This document shows, piece by piece, positions 46,261 to 56,807 of a DNA stretch of 64,000 bases. The stretch covers positions 2,356,001 through 2,420,000 of the forward strand of contig JAPVLO010000278.1 of the NCBI GenBank assembly GCA_027257055.1. The letters run 5' to 3'. The stretch is from Cephalopachus bancanus. Its lineage: Eukaryota; Chordata; Mammalia; Primates; Tarsiidae. The first letter of the stretch is position 1, and every line of letters starts with the position of its first letter. The position numbers were made by a program, and so were the translations under genes. A model generated the notes under the pieces. That model saw only the letters and a program-made list of their open reading frames with translations. It ran no database searches and was not told where the DNA came from.

Positions 46261-47156
46261 TCCCAAATGATTGACAGGATGTAACCAGAACTGCCGTTAA
46301 AGACAGATGAGTATCTTCAAGAGGCAGTTGGATGATCAGGAACCAGCAGCTGTAGTCTGAAGACATAACCCTGAGGGAGTTCAAGAAATTCTTTTCCATC
46401 ACCAAATCAGGGGGTTAATACATTGGGGAAATATTTTTAAAGTTTTTTCATGTTGTAAAGTATGTTTTCATTTTTAATGTATTTACAATATAAGCAGTTG
46501 TGATCCCCATCTCAAGCCATAAATAAAAAGGATTATTCATGTCCCCAGCAAATTCAGTGACAGCAGAGAATACTGCTTACCCCATGAATCTGCACCTACA
46601 CTTTATATGGACTTCCACTGAGTGATCCCCTGGACTTATAAGCATATATGTCCTCCAAATCACCAGTCTGAAATCAACTGGGACCAAATAGTGACTCATT
46701 CTGTGTTCAATTTAAATTGATTGTTCATAGAATGCAAATGACTGATTACCCCAAATTTTGACTTCCTGCCCAACTTCCCAGAAGACAACTCAAACCTAGC
46801 TGAAGACCCCACAGTTTTGCATTGACAAGGCCTTTCTTTATCATCTGCCATAGTCTGGGCATCTTGATTACTCAGGTTCGGGGTCAGTATATCTCATGGA
46901 GAGATGTGCTTATCAGTAACTTCTGTGATATCTGCCTAATAGTCTTAGATTTTGAGGACCATTCCAAATGTAGACTGTACAGCAACTTCTTGTAATGTAG
47001 AGGGGTCAGGAAGATGATCTCACAGCCTCTGAATAGTGATATCAGCTGGTTTCACAGGAACAAGATAGGAATTGGCATTCTACAGCAAAAGGGGAGATGC
47101 GTAGATTCCACAGTCAATACGATTGAAAAAAATATTGAGTTAAATTACATTTCATG
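46261..47156. other. No feature recognised
   Basis: Unique sequence with one AP-1-type 'tgactca' near 46693. Confidence 0.35.
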
Positions 47157-47168
47157 GGAGTCCTTTCT

Positions 47169-47488
47169 GTTTTTTCTTTTTCTTTCTTTCTTTTTTTTTT
47201 TTTTTGAGTTGGATTCTCACTCTGTTGCTCAGGCTGGAGTGCAGTGGCACACTCACGGCCACCCCAGCGTTGACCTGCTGGGCTCCAGCGATCCTTTCGC
47301 CTCAGCCTTCCAAGTAGCCAAAACTACAGGCGTGTGCTACCACACCCAGCTAATTTTTTTGATTTATTGTAGAGACGAGGTCTTGCCAAGTTACCAGGGC
47401 TGGTCTCAAACCTGCAGGCTTAGGCAATCCACTTGCCTCAGCCTTCCAAAATGCTGAGATTACAGGCTGAGCCACCAAGCCCAGCCCA
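47169..47488 (-). mobile_element. Clade-type Alu SINE with TSD
   Basis: Poly-T, 'gttggattctcactctgttg', 'cagcgttgacctgctgggct', 'tttgatttattgtagagacg' and 'ggctgagccaccaagcccag'. The 12-bp TSD 'ggagtcctttct' is identical at 47157-47168 and 47489-47500. The 147-codon open frame at 47014-47457 is an Alu artefact. Confidence 0.97.
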
Positions 47489-47794
47489 GGAGTCCTTTCT
47501 TTTAATGCAGGACTTCTTATAACTAATAGCATATCCGTTTTCTTTTAACTTACTTGAACATAAAATCCTCATTTCACAGAACACCTATAAATATATTGAA
47601 TAACATTAGTATTCAGTAGAGCAGGATTGGGAAACCTGCTCTATCTAGACAGTCCTGTCCAAATAAAGACCAAATATACTTCTGCAGAAGAGAAGGACAA
47701 CTAATAAGCTCAGTTACTGATAACTTTGTGGTAAGGGATAAAAACTTTGCTGGCTTCACTTATGAGTTCAATGATTTTGGATGATTTGGAATTT

Positions 47795-48235
47795 TGTATT
47801 AGGTAGCTATTGTTGCAATAAGTCTGCATAACAAACCATCTCAATATTGCAGACACTTATAACAACATTTACTTCTCATTCACAAGTTTTGAAGCTGGCT
47901 GGGACAGTTTGGCTTCAATCATAGATTAGATTCAGGTGTGTTTCATATTCTTCTTACTCAGGAATCCAGGCTAAAAAACTGCAGCTACCTCAGAATGCAT
48001 TTCTCATGTGGGGCAGGAGCATAAAACTGCTGCCAGGCATTTACCAAACCTCTTAAACCTCAGTTCAGAACCAATCCACCATACCTTACCACAGTCCATT
48101 GGCCAAAGCAAGTCAGATGGCCAAGACCAACATCAAGGGGGCAGAAGGTATATTCTACCCACAGAGAAGCCAGGCAAGGGGAGAGAGAGAAGGAAGAATG
48201 GGTAATAATAGCCACCAAATTCAAATCCAAGTTTT
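47795..48235 (-). mobile_element. MLT1-type MaLR LTR, diverged
   Basis: Reversed LTR: 'tgtattaggtagctattgtt', 'cataacaaaccatctcaata', 'cttataacaacatttacttc' and 'attggccaaagcaagtcaga'. The order follows that of the LTR at 48665. Confidence 0.72.
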
Positions 48236-48341
48236 AACCACATGTGGGAATTCAGTCATATTTCTATATCCTGGTCAATAATTCAAACATACAAATGATT
48301 AGGCTAGAATTAGGAATATAGACTCCATGCCTTCCTTTTCT

Positions 48342-48500
48342 TCTTTTTTTTTAAGAGATGAGGTCTTACTCTGTTGTCCAGGCTGGAGTGCAGTAGCACA
48401 GTCGTAGCTCATTGCAGCCTTGAACTCGTGGCCTCAAGCAATCCTCCCACCTTGGCTTTCCAAAGTGCTGGGATTACAGGTGTGAGCCACTGCACTTAGC
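48342..48500 (-). mobile_element. Fossil free Alu monomer (FLAM type)
   Basis: A single 7SL-like arm: 'gaggtcttactctgttgtcc', 'cattgcagccttgaactcgt' and 'caaagtgctgggattacagg', ending 'gagccactgcacttagctg'. There is no second arm. Such monomers predate dimeric Alu. Confidence 0.88.
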
Positions 48501-48664
48501 TGTCTTAGTTTCTTCTTTTTTTCTACTTTGGACAAGTCAGTATTGAGTGTTATGTGAGCTAATTCAGGGAAATTAAACATCTACAGCATTTTCCACCCGA
48601 TCTCCAGGTGGGCATCCTGAACACCGACACCACAGTCAAGACTGTATTTAAGAGTAATGACTAC

Positions 48665-49042
48665 TTTGCACGTTTTCTATGCAGTGCAACAAGTTACCAC
48701 AAATTTAGCAGCTTAAAACAACACATGTTGATGATCTCATAGTTCCTCTGGGTCAGGAAACCAGGCACGGCTTACTGAGTCCTGTGCAAGACTGCAGTCA
48801 AGGTCGGCCAGGCTGACATCCCCTCTGAAAGCTCAGCTGGGAAAGGACCTGCTTCCAGCCTCGCTCAGGATGTTGACAGAATTCATATTCTCACAGACCT
48901 GGGAGTCCATGGCATCTTGCTTTTTCAAAGCTAGCAAGAGAGGAGAGCTCCAGAGCAACTCTGCTAGCGAGACAGAGTCTTATGTAATAGAATGCCCTCA
49001 CAGGAGTGAAATCCCATCAACTTTTCCATATTCTGTTGCTTA
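48665..49042 (-). mobile_element. MLT1-type MaLR LTR, left piece
   Basis: 'aacaagttaccacaaattta', 'gcagcttaaaacaacacatg', 'ttcctctgggtcaggaaacc' and 'gcttactgagtcctgtgcaa' match the reversed LTR. It continues to 'attctgttgctta' and is split there by an Alu. Confidence 0.88.
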
Positions 49043-49057
49043 GAAATAAGTCACAGG

Positions 49058-49360
49058 GCTGGGCTCAGTGGTCAGCCTGTAATCCCAGCACTTTGGGAGA
49101 TGAAGGCAAGTGGGTTGCCTGAGCCCACGGGTTCAAGACCAACCTGGGCAACCTGGCAAGAAATTCTCTCTACAATAAATCAAAAATTATCTGGGCATGG
49201 TAGCAGGCACCTGTAGTTCTGGCTACTTGGAAGATTGAGGTGAAAGGATTGCCAGAGCCCAGCAGGTCAACGCTGGGATGGCCATGAGCGTGCCACTGCA
49301 CTCCAGCCTGGAGTGAGACTCCAACTCCAAAAATAAATTAAAATAAATAAATTTTAAAAA
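49058..49360 (+). mobile_element. Clade-type Alu SINE splitting the LTR
   Basis: 'gctgggctcagtggtcagcc' head, 'acaataaatcaaaaattatc' linker and 'cagcaggtcaacgctgggat'. The TSD is 'gaaataagtcacagg' (49043-49057) and 'ggaataagtcacagg' (49361-49375). Confidence 0.97.
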
Positions 49361-49375
49361 GGAATAAGTCACAGG

Positions 49376-49470
49376 TCATGCCCTCACCCAAGAAGAGTGA
49401 GTATACAAAGGCAGAAGCACCAGGAGGCAGAGATCACAGGGATCACCTTAAAGTCTGTCTACCACAACTA
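49376..49470 (-). mobile_element. MLT1-type MaLR LTR, right piece
   Basis: 'tcatgccctcacccaagaag', 'gaagcaccaggaggcagaga' and 'aaagtctgtctaccacaact' complete the LTR begun at 48665. Confidence 0.88.
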
Positions 49471-49810
49471 GAAATCTAAAAAATGTGTTTTTCTGCTTTC
49501 TTCCAACTTTGTCTAGCTTTTCCTAGCAGAGACTCACTCTCCATCATGTCCTAGAATTGCATTTATACTTAGATGAACTCATATTCACCCACCAATGCTA
49601 TATTCTATTCTATTTTAAGAACTTTTTAGAGAAGGAAACTTCTCCCATCAGTTGGCCAGTGCTGTTCCATCACTGAGTATTCAGTGTCACTAACCACCAG
49701 AATGGCCAAGAAATCATCCTAGTCAGAAAAGGCCCAAGTACCAATTATTGGACTGTCAAGATTTATGTTTGCGCCTGATGTGACCAACATAAGTCAAACT
49801 GGTTATGCAG
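49471..49810. other. No feature recognised
   Basis: Unique sequence upstream of a tandem duplication. Confidence 0.4.
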
Positions 49811-49970
49811 GGAAATGCAACTTATGACTCATGCAGTGTCAACCCTGAGCCCAAGCAGTCAGTCAACTCCAAGGGGATAAACATCAGTCAAGAACGGCAG
49901 CTTATGACTCATGCAGTGTCAACCCTGAGCCCAAGCAGTCAGTCAACTCCAAGGGGATAAACATCAGTCA
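49811..49970. repeat. Two-copy 80-bp tandem duplication
   Basis: The copies are 49811-49890 and 49891-49970. Bases 49821-49890 and 49901-49970 are identical over 70 positions, and the first 10 of each unit are 6/10 alike. Each copy has one AP-1-type 'tgactca' (near 49825 and 49905). The flanks are not repeated. Confidence 0.97.
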
Positions 49971-50104
49971 AATAAATGATTTGGCAGCCTAAATATTTAA
50001 CAACTGGATGATGACTGGAATTTTCACTTTTCAATTAGTCACACAGACATGGTCTCAGGAAGACAAATAACTGACATTTAGTTTTCTTTTTCCTTTCCTA
50101 AAAG

Positions 50105-50212
50105 TCATTCATCCTAAAACATTTGTTGAACGCCTGCTGTGTTCTAGGTGCTCTGTTTAGTGTTTGGAATACAGAGATGAAGACTCTTCAAAGTGTCTCT
50201 CTTCTACGTTAT
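50105..50212 (-). mobile_element. L2 3' end, reversed
   Basis: 'attcatcctaaaacatttgt', 'tgaacgcctgctgtgttcta' and 'ggaatacagagatgaagact' are the reversed L2 terminus. Confidence 0.6.
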
Positions 50213-51150
50213 CTATACTGTTGAGCACTTTTCTCAGTGACCATCAGACATCAGCCATCAGAACCCAGTGACCCTCTCCATTTTAGCCCTAATATGTAAC
50301 CAAAATTCACTTTGCCATGGCAAAACCCTCAATACCTATACGTCTCCCTGCTAGTCTTTTTCTCTTCCTGAGGTTGGAGTTAAGTTTCTTGCCTGGGACA
50401 TTCAGCTGCACTTTCTCTGAAATGACTCTTCAAGACATGCCATGGTTCCTTCCTTAGTCTCTTCTCCCTTTCTCCCTCCGCCCAATCTTGTCCCAAAATG
50501 GGCCAAGCAGGACCACCATGAAGGCAGCTAAGGCCCTCTCTGGTAGTCTGGCAGTTTGTTTCACACCCTCCTGGAAACTCTGAAGTCTGTCTTGCCTCCT
50601 AGACAATACAAATCTAACTCTTGCATCTTTTTTCCCCCCAAGAAAATTCATTTACCAAAGATGAAACTCTTCGGAGTTATTTACAACAATCCATGTGTGA
50701 GAGAGTCCAGCAGAGCCTGAAATAATCCCCTTGTCAGAATATGCAAAGGAGGAAAAACAAATTACCCCAAAGAGTAATTGGAATGGGCTTACTGTTTTCT
50801 ACTGGATTTATAGGGGGAAAAAATGATAAAAAATGCACTTTCTATGGTGCCCATTATAACATTTGAGGTTAAAAACACTTTGTGTTCTACAAACATTTGA
50901 AAGCCAAAGATCGTTTAAAACAAATGCAGGCAGGTTTAATACAAATGCTCAAAGTTACATATAAACAGGAAATGCCAGAGAGAGAGAGAGAGACAACCTT
51001 GGACAACATGGCCCTTTCTTTCCCTGTATTCTTTCTGCAGGTAATTTTTACATCCCCATGGCTTTTATATACTAAAACTTTAGACAGCAAGTAAATGACA
51101 AACTTACTTTAATAATCATTTATCATAAGCTTGGTATTGGGGTTAAAAAT
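50213..51150. other. Repeat-free; candidate conserved block at 50700-50960
   Basis: The block has 'cagaatatgcaaaggaggaa' and 'aaagagtaattggaatgggc', an octamer-like and homeodomain-like context, and no repeat signature. A (GA)n run of 7 units lies at about 50980-50993. Confidence 0.27.
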
Positions 51151-51167
51151 AAACTCTTGATAAACAC

Positions 51168-51220
51168 CAAGGACTCCTTTATTCTGAAGTCCCCTTTATT
51201 GTCAAGGACTCCTTTATTCT
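51168..51220. repeat. Small direct repeat, 35-bp period
   Basis: The 18-base word 'caaggactcctttattct' occurs at 51168-51185 and 51203-51220. The spacer 'gaagtcccctttattgt' itself resembles a third, degraded part-copy. Confidence 0.92.
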
Positions 51221-51499
51221 AATGCAGTGGCTCCTAAAAAACTTTCTTTTGCAAGGATACTTTTTCAAACACAATCAATAATCTACAATCAACTTTGTAA
51301 TCTCTTTAGAAGCCAGGACCTTTTCAGCTTTGGAGTTTTAAAGATAAAATGCATAGCTGGATTCCTACCAGCCAAAGACTTTACACATTTTATTTATTGG
51401 TTATTAATCAGATTACTGATCATCGGTCTGGCATTTGACACATAGCAGGAAGGCAATAACTTGTGATGAAAATTATTATTAATTTTAGAAATTCAAGGT

Positions 51500-52265
51500 T
51501 GAAATGGGTTTCAGATCACATCTGCTCTAGTCTCTAGCCAGACCTTAATTCTCCTTAGCAATATCTGCAGTAAGCGGTTTGTTGAATTCTTGCTTAAACA
51601 GCCCCTATAGTGGGGAACTTACTACCTTCCGAGAGAGTTCATTCCGTCTTCTCACATCACCTTAGAAGTATTACCATGATTCTAATCAGATGTGTTTTGT
51701 TTTGTCCTGTAGCTTTAATCCATGATCCTGATTCTACTCCTTGAGGATAAATCTTTGTCCTGGGACAAATCTAGTCCCTTCCTATGACAGTCCTCCAAAT
51801 ATTAAAAATTTCCTACCATGTCTTTAATACTGTCTTCCAAAGATGCCCAGTTCCTTGAATCACTTCAAACATGAGTTTGGTTTCATCACCATCCTGGGTT
51901 TGAATCTCTCATCTGTAGTTTTTAACCATGATTTTGTAACACAATCATTCTTGTGATCAAAAAGAAAAGAAGGAGTAAATTACTACAGCAACTGTACCTA
52001 GGATTAAGGATAACTTACTTTCTATATTATTTTATGCCATAGTCTGGGAAGAAATGAAAACTCCCAGGTGAACATTTGGCTCTGTGAATATAATCAATCA
52101 CATGAATCATAGTGGATTAGAGGCTGAGAACCATCGCTTTAACTATGTCTCAGTTTATCTGTCCTCTTTGAAAAGTCTGGTGACCAGAATTGAATACAAA
52201 AACCCAGAGATGGGTTGACCAAGGCATTGCAGACTTGTTCACTAAATCAAAATTTTTCTCTCTTT
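51500..52265 (+). mobile_element. Ancient LINE fragment, CR1/L3-like
   Basis: 'gttgaattcttgcttaaaca', 'gaacttactaccttccgaga', 'atgacagtcctccaaatatt' and 'ctggtgaccagaattgaata' occur in the order seen in an old, widespread mammalian LINE 3' UTR that I associate with the CR1/L3 group. The family name is from memory and less sure than the repeat itself. Confidence 0.5.
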
Positions 52266-52374
52266 CCACTCCTACTTGCCCTTCAGGGTTTAGCTAGAGC
52301 TTCGCCTCATATACAAAACCCTTCAACTGGAAATACTACATTTTTAATTCCTGTTGAATGTAGACCTATGCTGG

Positions 52375-52505
52375 ACTCCAAGGTCTTCCACTTCTGGCCA
52401 CGTGCTCTTGGGCAACGTTCCTGACCCTCCCTGAACTCAACCTTCTAAGGTGTAAAATAGCAATATGACCTCACCAGATATTTTGAAATTTCTAGCACAG
52501 ACCTT
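52375..52505 (+). mobile_element. MIR SINE fragment
   Basis: 'cacgtgctcttgggcaacgt', 'accctccctgaactcaacct' and 'aggtgtaaaatagcaatatg' follow forward MIR. Confidence 0.5.
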
Positions 52506-53778
52506 GGTTAATTCATTGCCTTTCTTCCATCCCACTCTAAACTGTGCTTAGAACATTGATCTCCAAAACCTCAAATGCAGAGTACATCCAAAATTATGGG
52601 GCCAGGAGAGAGGTGAGAGCTCTAAGAAACTGAAATGTATAAAAGTCAGTACAGAACTATGACACTGGCCATCTATGGAATCATCCTAAAATTTTACCCA
52701 CAATTAGAGATGACTTGTTACTAAGGTGCTTCCCCCAAATGTTCTCTGCAGTGGGTCAATTCAAACACGAACTCTTGCCAGATGATCTATAAACAGACCA
52801 CAACAAGTTATCTTAAAGAAAGGTAATGTCAACACTTCTAGTAATCTGCACAAGCCTAAAAAGGGGGGAGGGGCTTACAGTAAAATGATTGCCCATAAGA
52901 ATGTTACTCTAGATCTAGGTAATCAATGCTGACTCCTGTAGCTGGCATTGGAGAGGGTGATTCATCAAGTCTTCTACTCAAACTTGGGACTCCTCTAGCA
53001 GCATTCTAACCTGTGGTATACTCTCCAGAACATAAAGGAGAGTGTGCCTAGCATGGAGAGCTGATACCAGTCACACTCTCCCACTGGCAATTAATACATC
53101 ACTCCAGTGTGTGCCTCGGTCTCCTGTGAGATTTGTGCATGAGAATTGATTTCTCAGCCTAATTTCCCCCAGGGAAATAAATTGAGTTCTGTTCCTGAAA
53201 AGCTGAGTGATACAGGATGCTCTAAGAAGATTCCCACACTGACGCTGACTCCTAACATGCCCTGATTCCTCTAGCAACAATACATGCATGTTGGTGCCTC
53301 ATCAGATGTGTAGGGGATGGGGACTCCCTGGCCCCTCTTCCCCACCAGACCCTCCTCTTCCCAATTTGCCAGCCCTGCTCCTTCCAAGAGAGAAGTTGTT
53401 GCTCTGGTCAGATTCAGAGACTGCTCTCAGGCTACCAGCAGAACAGGATAGGATGGCTGTCCTAGAGGCCCAGCTGATGCTCTCTTAACTCAGTTTGGCC
53501 CTCTTCTCTTTACTTCCTTTGAGATAGGAATACAGATGGGACAACAGACCCAGTGACCTTCCTCTCTTTTCCTACAGCCTCAACTGAGCTTACTGGTTTC
53601 GATATTCAATGTGTTGGTAAGGTTGGATAGAGGGTTTTGAATTGAATAGGATATACCATTTGACCCCAAGCTAAGCCACATTTTTCTTTCTGATTTTTGC
53701 CAGAGAGCCCTAGCAAAACCCCATCAATTTAAGTCCTAAAAATATGCCAACTGATTTTATTTGCTAGTCTTTTTTTCT
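52506..53778. other. No feature recognised
   Basis: About 1.3 kb of unique sequence. Two opposite short frames near 53071-53488 show no recognisable protein. Confidence 0.35.
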
Positions 53779-54065
53779 CCGTGGCTCAGCCTGTAATCCA
53801 GCATTTTGGGATGCCTAGGTGATTGGATTGTCTTAGCCTGTGGGTTCGAGACCAGCCCGGGCAACTTGGCGAGACTTCGTCTAGACAATAAATCAAAAAT
53901 TAGTCAGACACAGTAGTGCACACCTATAGTTCTGGCTACTTGGAAGGCTGAGGCAGAAGGATCGCTGGAGCCCAGCAGATCAACGCTGGAATGACCGAGA
54001 GTGTGCCACTGCACTCCAGCTTGAGCGATGGAGTGAGACTCCAACTCAAAAAAAAAAAAAAAAAA
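53779..54065 (+). mobile_element. Clade-type Alu SINE, head truncated
   Basis: Begins at 'ccgtggctcagcctgtaatc' without the first bases, has 'acaataaatcaaaaattagt', 'cagcagatcaacgctggaat' and 'gactccaactcaaaaaaaaa'. No TSD seen. Confidence 0.95.
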
Positions 54066-54579
54066 GTAAGCTTCCTGAAAGTATGATTGCTATTCTGGAT
54101 TCTTTCTGTCTCCTGTTTTCTTTCCTAGCACCTAGTACTAAATATTTGCTAAGTGAGGTGATTTGCCCTTCACTTGGTATGGATTTATTATTTACATCTG
54201 AAGCCTGTGAGCTTTTCTCATAAGCCCAAATCAATAAACATAGTTGTTTTATTCATGCCAAAATGATTATAAATACAAATGCAACACGGGGCCTGAAATT
54301 GTGGGACAAGAGTTAATTACAAAGTGATTATCTCAGCAACCCAAAAAATAGTATATTAGGATTTTCTAAGATTTTCTTAAAATAAAAAAAAGATAAATTC
54401 TTGGAGAAAAGACATAGCTCCCCTAAAATGTATTTGAAGATTCTAGTTTGAAAAACATTGACTACTACACAGAATAACTCATGGAGGCAATGAATAGGTA
54501 AATGGATGAAGGAGTGTCAACTATTCACTCTCTCAAAACACACACATTATCTGACCTCCAAGAGTAAAACCGTATTTTT
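54066..54579. other. No feature recognised
   Basis: AT-rich unique sequence. Confidence 0.4.
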
Positions 54580-54712
54580 TAAAAGTTTTTAGAGACAGGA
54601 TCACACCACGTTGCTCAGGCTGGCCTCAAATTCCTGGACTCAAGCGATCCTTCCGACTCAGCCTCCCAAGTAACTGAACTATAGACCTGTACCACCACAC
54701 CTGACTTAAAAT
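54580..54712 (-). mobile_element. Free Alu monomer, antisense
   Basis: 'ttttagagacaggatcacac', 'gttgctcaggctggcctcaa' and 'ctcagcctcccaagtaactg', ending 'gtaccaccacacctgactta'. Only one arm is present. Confidence 0.82.
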
Positions 54713-54854
54713 ATATCAGTTTAAAATGATGTAGAAAGAGACAGCCATCTTGGGGAGGGGGCAAGAGAAATCAATAAAGGAGACCAGAGTCAGACTTCTT
54801 GCCACAGTTTCCTGAAGCTTCCTGACCCTGCCTGAATCAACAGTCTTGCCTCCC

Positions 54855-54972
54855 TTACACAGACGTCTTTGAGCCTCCCTTTCCTCATCTGCAGCGTGAG
54901 GACTGCATTTTGTTTACACGTGAGTAGCCATGTCTGGCACCTAGCTAGCACTCAGTAAATTGTCCTGAGGTC
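54855..54972 (+). mobile_element. MIR SINE 3' part
   Basis: 'cctccctttcctcatctgca' and 'ggcacctagctagcactcag' are forward MIR. Confidence 0.55.
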
Positions 54973-54999
54973 TTGATTTCTCCTGTCCATCCTATTTCT

Positions 55000-55905
55000 G
55001 AGCCTTCAGTCTTTCTCTGTTAAAAGGGAAGAGGACCCATCCTCTTCCTTAGGCTGGTCCATTCATCTCTGCCTGCACCCTTCCCTTCCTCACCTTGGGG
55101 ACTTGCTCAGCTGATTTCGGGCTCACTTTCTGCTGACACACCCAATCAGCATCCTAATGTCCTCTTCCACCTTAAAGTCTCTCCCCTCTGTCCCAAGTTC
55201 CTCTCCAGTTACTTCCCTACATGTCTCCTCTTCTTCAGGAAAAATGAGTTAATGTTTTTCGAAAGTCAACTCATAAAAGGTAATCTCCAACTCTTACCCT
55301 TTCATTTACTCTACCACCCCTGTGGTTGAGAGCCTGACCCACATCCCACTAAACTTGCTCTCACCGAGGCGGATAGTGCTTCCTCCATGCCACATACAAA
55401 GGACATGTGTCATTAAAAACTATGTGCTGAACAGCAACATCTTACCATATTGAGCTTTCTTTCCTTGAAATGCTCTGTTCCCTGGGGTTTCGTGACAGCA
55501 CATCCCATTCTTTTCCTCCTTCCTCTTTGGCAAGTCTTTCTTAGTCTTTTCTGAGGACACCTTTTCTCTGCTTATCACCTAAATACTGGTATTTGTCAGG
55601 GCTCAAGTGTTGGCCCTCTTCTGTGACTTGGCATGCAGATTTTACCACTCTCCTAGATGCTGATGATTTTTATATCTCAAGCCCAGGTTTTTCCCCTGAA
55701 CTCTACCCCAGCCAAGTGTGTCTCTTTCCGGTTTGTGTGTCTCTTTCATTTGAAAATGAAAATAGTGTTGAGATAACATGAATAATCTAAGAGAGCCAAA
55801 TGCCTACTCTATACTTCCACTCAAACTTCCTACAAACATCTCAGTTCAATAATCCAAAACTAAACACGTAAGTCTTCCTCAATTCTGCCACTCCTGCTGT
55901 CTTCC
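55000..55905 (+). mobile_element. L2 LINE coding-region fragment
   Basis: 'ctagatgctgatgattttta', 'tatctcaagcccaggttttt' and 'cccctgaactctaccccagc' are an unmistakable L2 ORF2 segment; later 'atctcagttcaataatccaa' fits the next part. The left portion (55000-55500) is a poorer match. A foreign 56-bp duplicate lies at 55740-55795. Confidence 0.62.
55740..55795. repeat. Copy 1 of a 57-bp dispersed direct duplication
   Basis: About 53 of 57 positions match 56751-56807, including 'gtgttgagataaca' and 'aataatctaagagag'. Same orientation, 1,011 bp apart. Confidence 0.93.
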
Positions 55906-56149
55906 CTTTGCACATATCTGGCAAAACAAAAATGTGTTTTGGGGCACAAAATTTGGCAATGTGGACTTTAGAACTCCAAGCACACACATGTGTATACATA
56001 CATCAAAGTCTTTGGCAGCCTTACTCAAAAGTATTTGAAGTGTTTTTCAAGGGTATAGAAAAGGAAGAAATCTCTTTCTCCTCTTCCTTTTGCTCAAAAG
56101 CAAGCTCTTTTCAGTGAAACTCGCCTTTTTATCCTGGCTTACTCAAAGC

Positions 56150-56290
56150 TAATTTACCTAAATCACTTCCTTCAAGAAACCTTCCCTGAGCCCTTAAGAA
56201 CAAGTTAAATGTGTCTCCTCCATGCCCCCAGAGTTTCCTATTCCAACCCTTGCATTGAATACTGGGTACCACCCCCACCAGTTAGCAAGG
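56150..56290 (+). mobile_element. Weak L2-like fragment
   Basis: 'cacttccttcaagaaacctt' and 'ccctgagcccttaagaacaa' resemble the L2 'gaggccttccctgacc' segment. Confidence 0.38.
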
Positions 56291-56424
56291 CTTCCTCTTC
56301 ACCAGGATTTGACCTGTGAACTCTACTTCAGTTATCTTTGTAACCCAGAGTTTGACACAAAATGAATGCTCAAAATTGTTAGTGGAACAAGTAAACGCCA
56401 AATAGTGCTAATAAGCATGGTCTA

Positions 56425-56630
56425 GATGGGAAAGAAAATGGCTTGAATGTGAGACCCAGCATTTAAGCCCAGATTCGAACCCTGATTCATCATGTGACCT
56501 TGGACCAGTCCCTTCACTTTCTGAGTCTAGATTTCTGTATCTTTCAAGAAAATCAGAACAGCGCTATCACCTTCTTCACAGGGCTATTGGGACAATGAAA
56601 TGAAGTCCATAAAATTTCTTTAGCTAGTAA
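56425..56630 (+). mobile_element. MIR SINE
   Basis: 'cagattcgaaccctgattca', 'tcatgtgaccttggaccagt' and 'cacagggctattgggacaat' are forward MIR. Confidence 0.75.
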
Positions 56631-56750
56631 TAGGTTCTGTGACATTCTTGGGCAAATCTGACCATGAATAGAAAACAATGGAACTGGGGAGAAGGGAGGC
56701 AGAGGAAATTTGCAACGTTTTATCAAGCGATACAAATTCAAGTTTATGTT

Positions 56751-56807
56751 TCTCTTCCATTTTGAAAATGAAAACAGTGTTGAGATAACAAGAATAATCT
56801 AAGAGAG
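56751..56807. repeat. Copy 2 of the 57-bp dispersed direct duplication
   Basis: Partner of 55740-55795. Similarity stops sharply on both sides, and it lies in otherwise unique sequence. Confidence 0.93.

Noticed and set aside
47014..47457. 147-codon plus-strand frame
   Set aside because: Mostly antisense Alu; the typical 'SVAQAGVQW' type of Alu-derived peptide.
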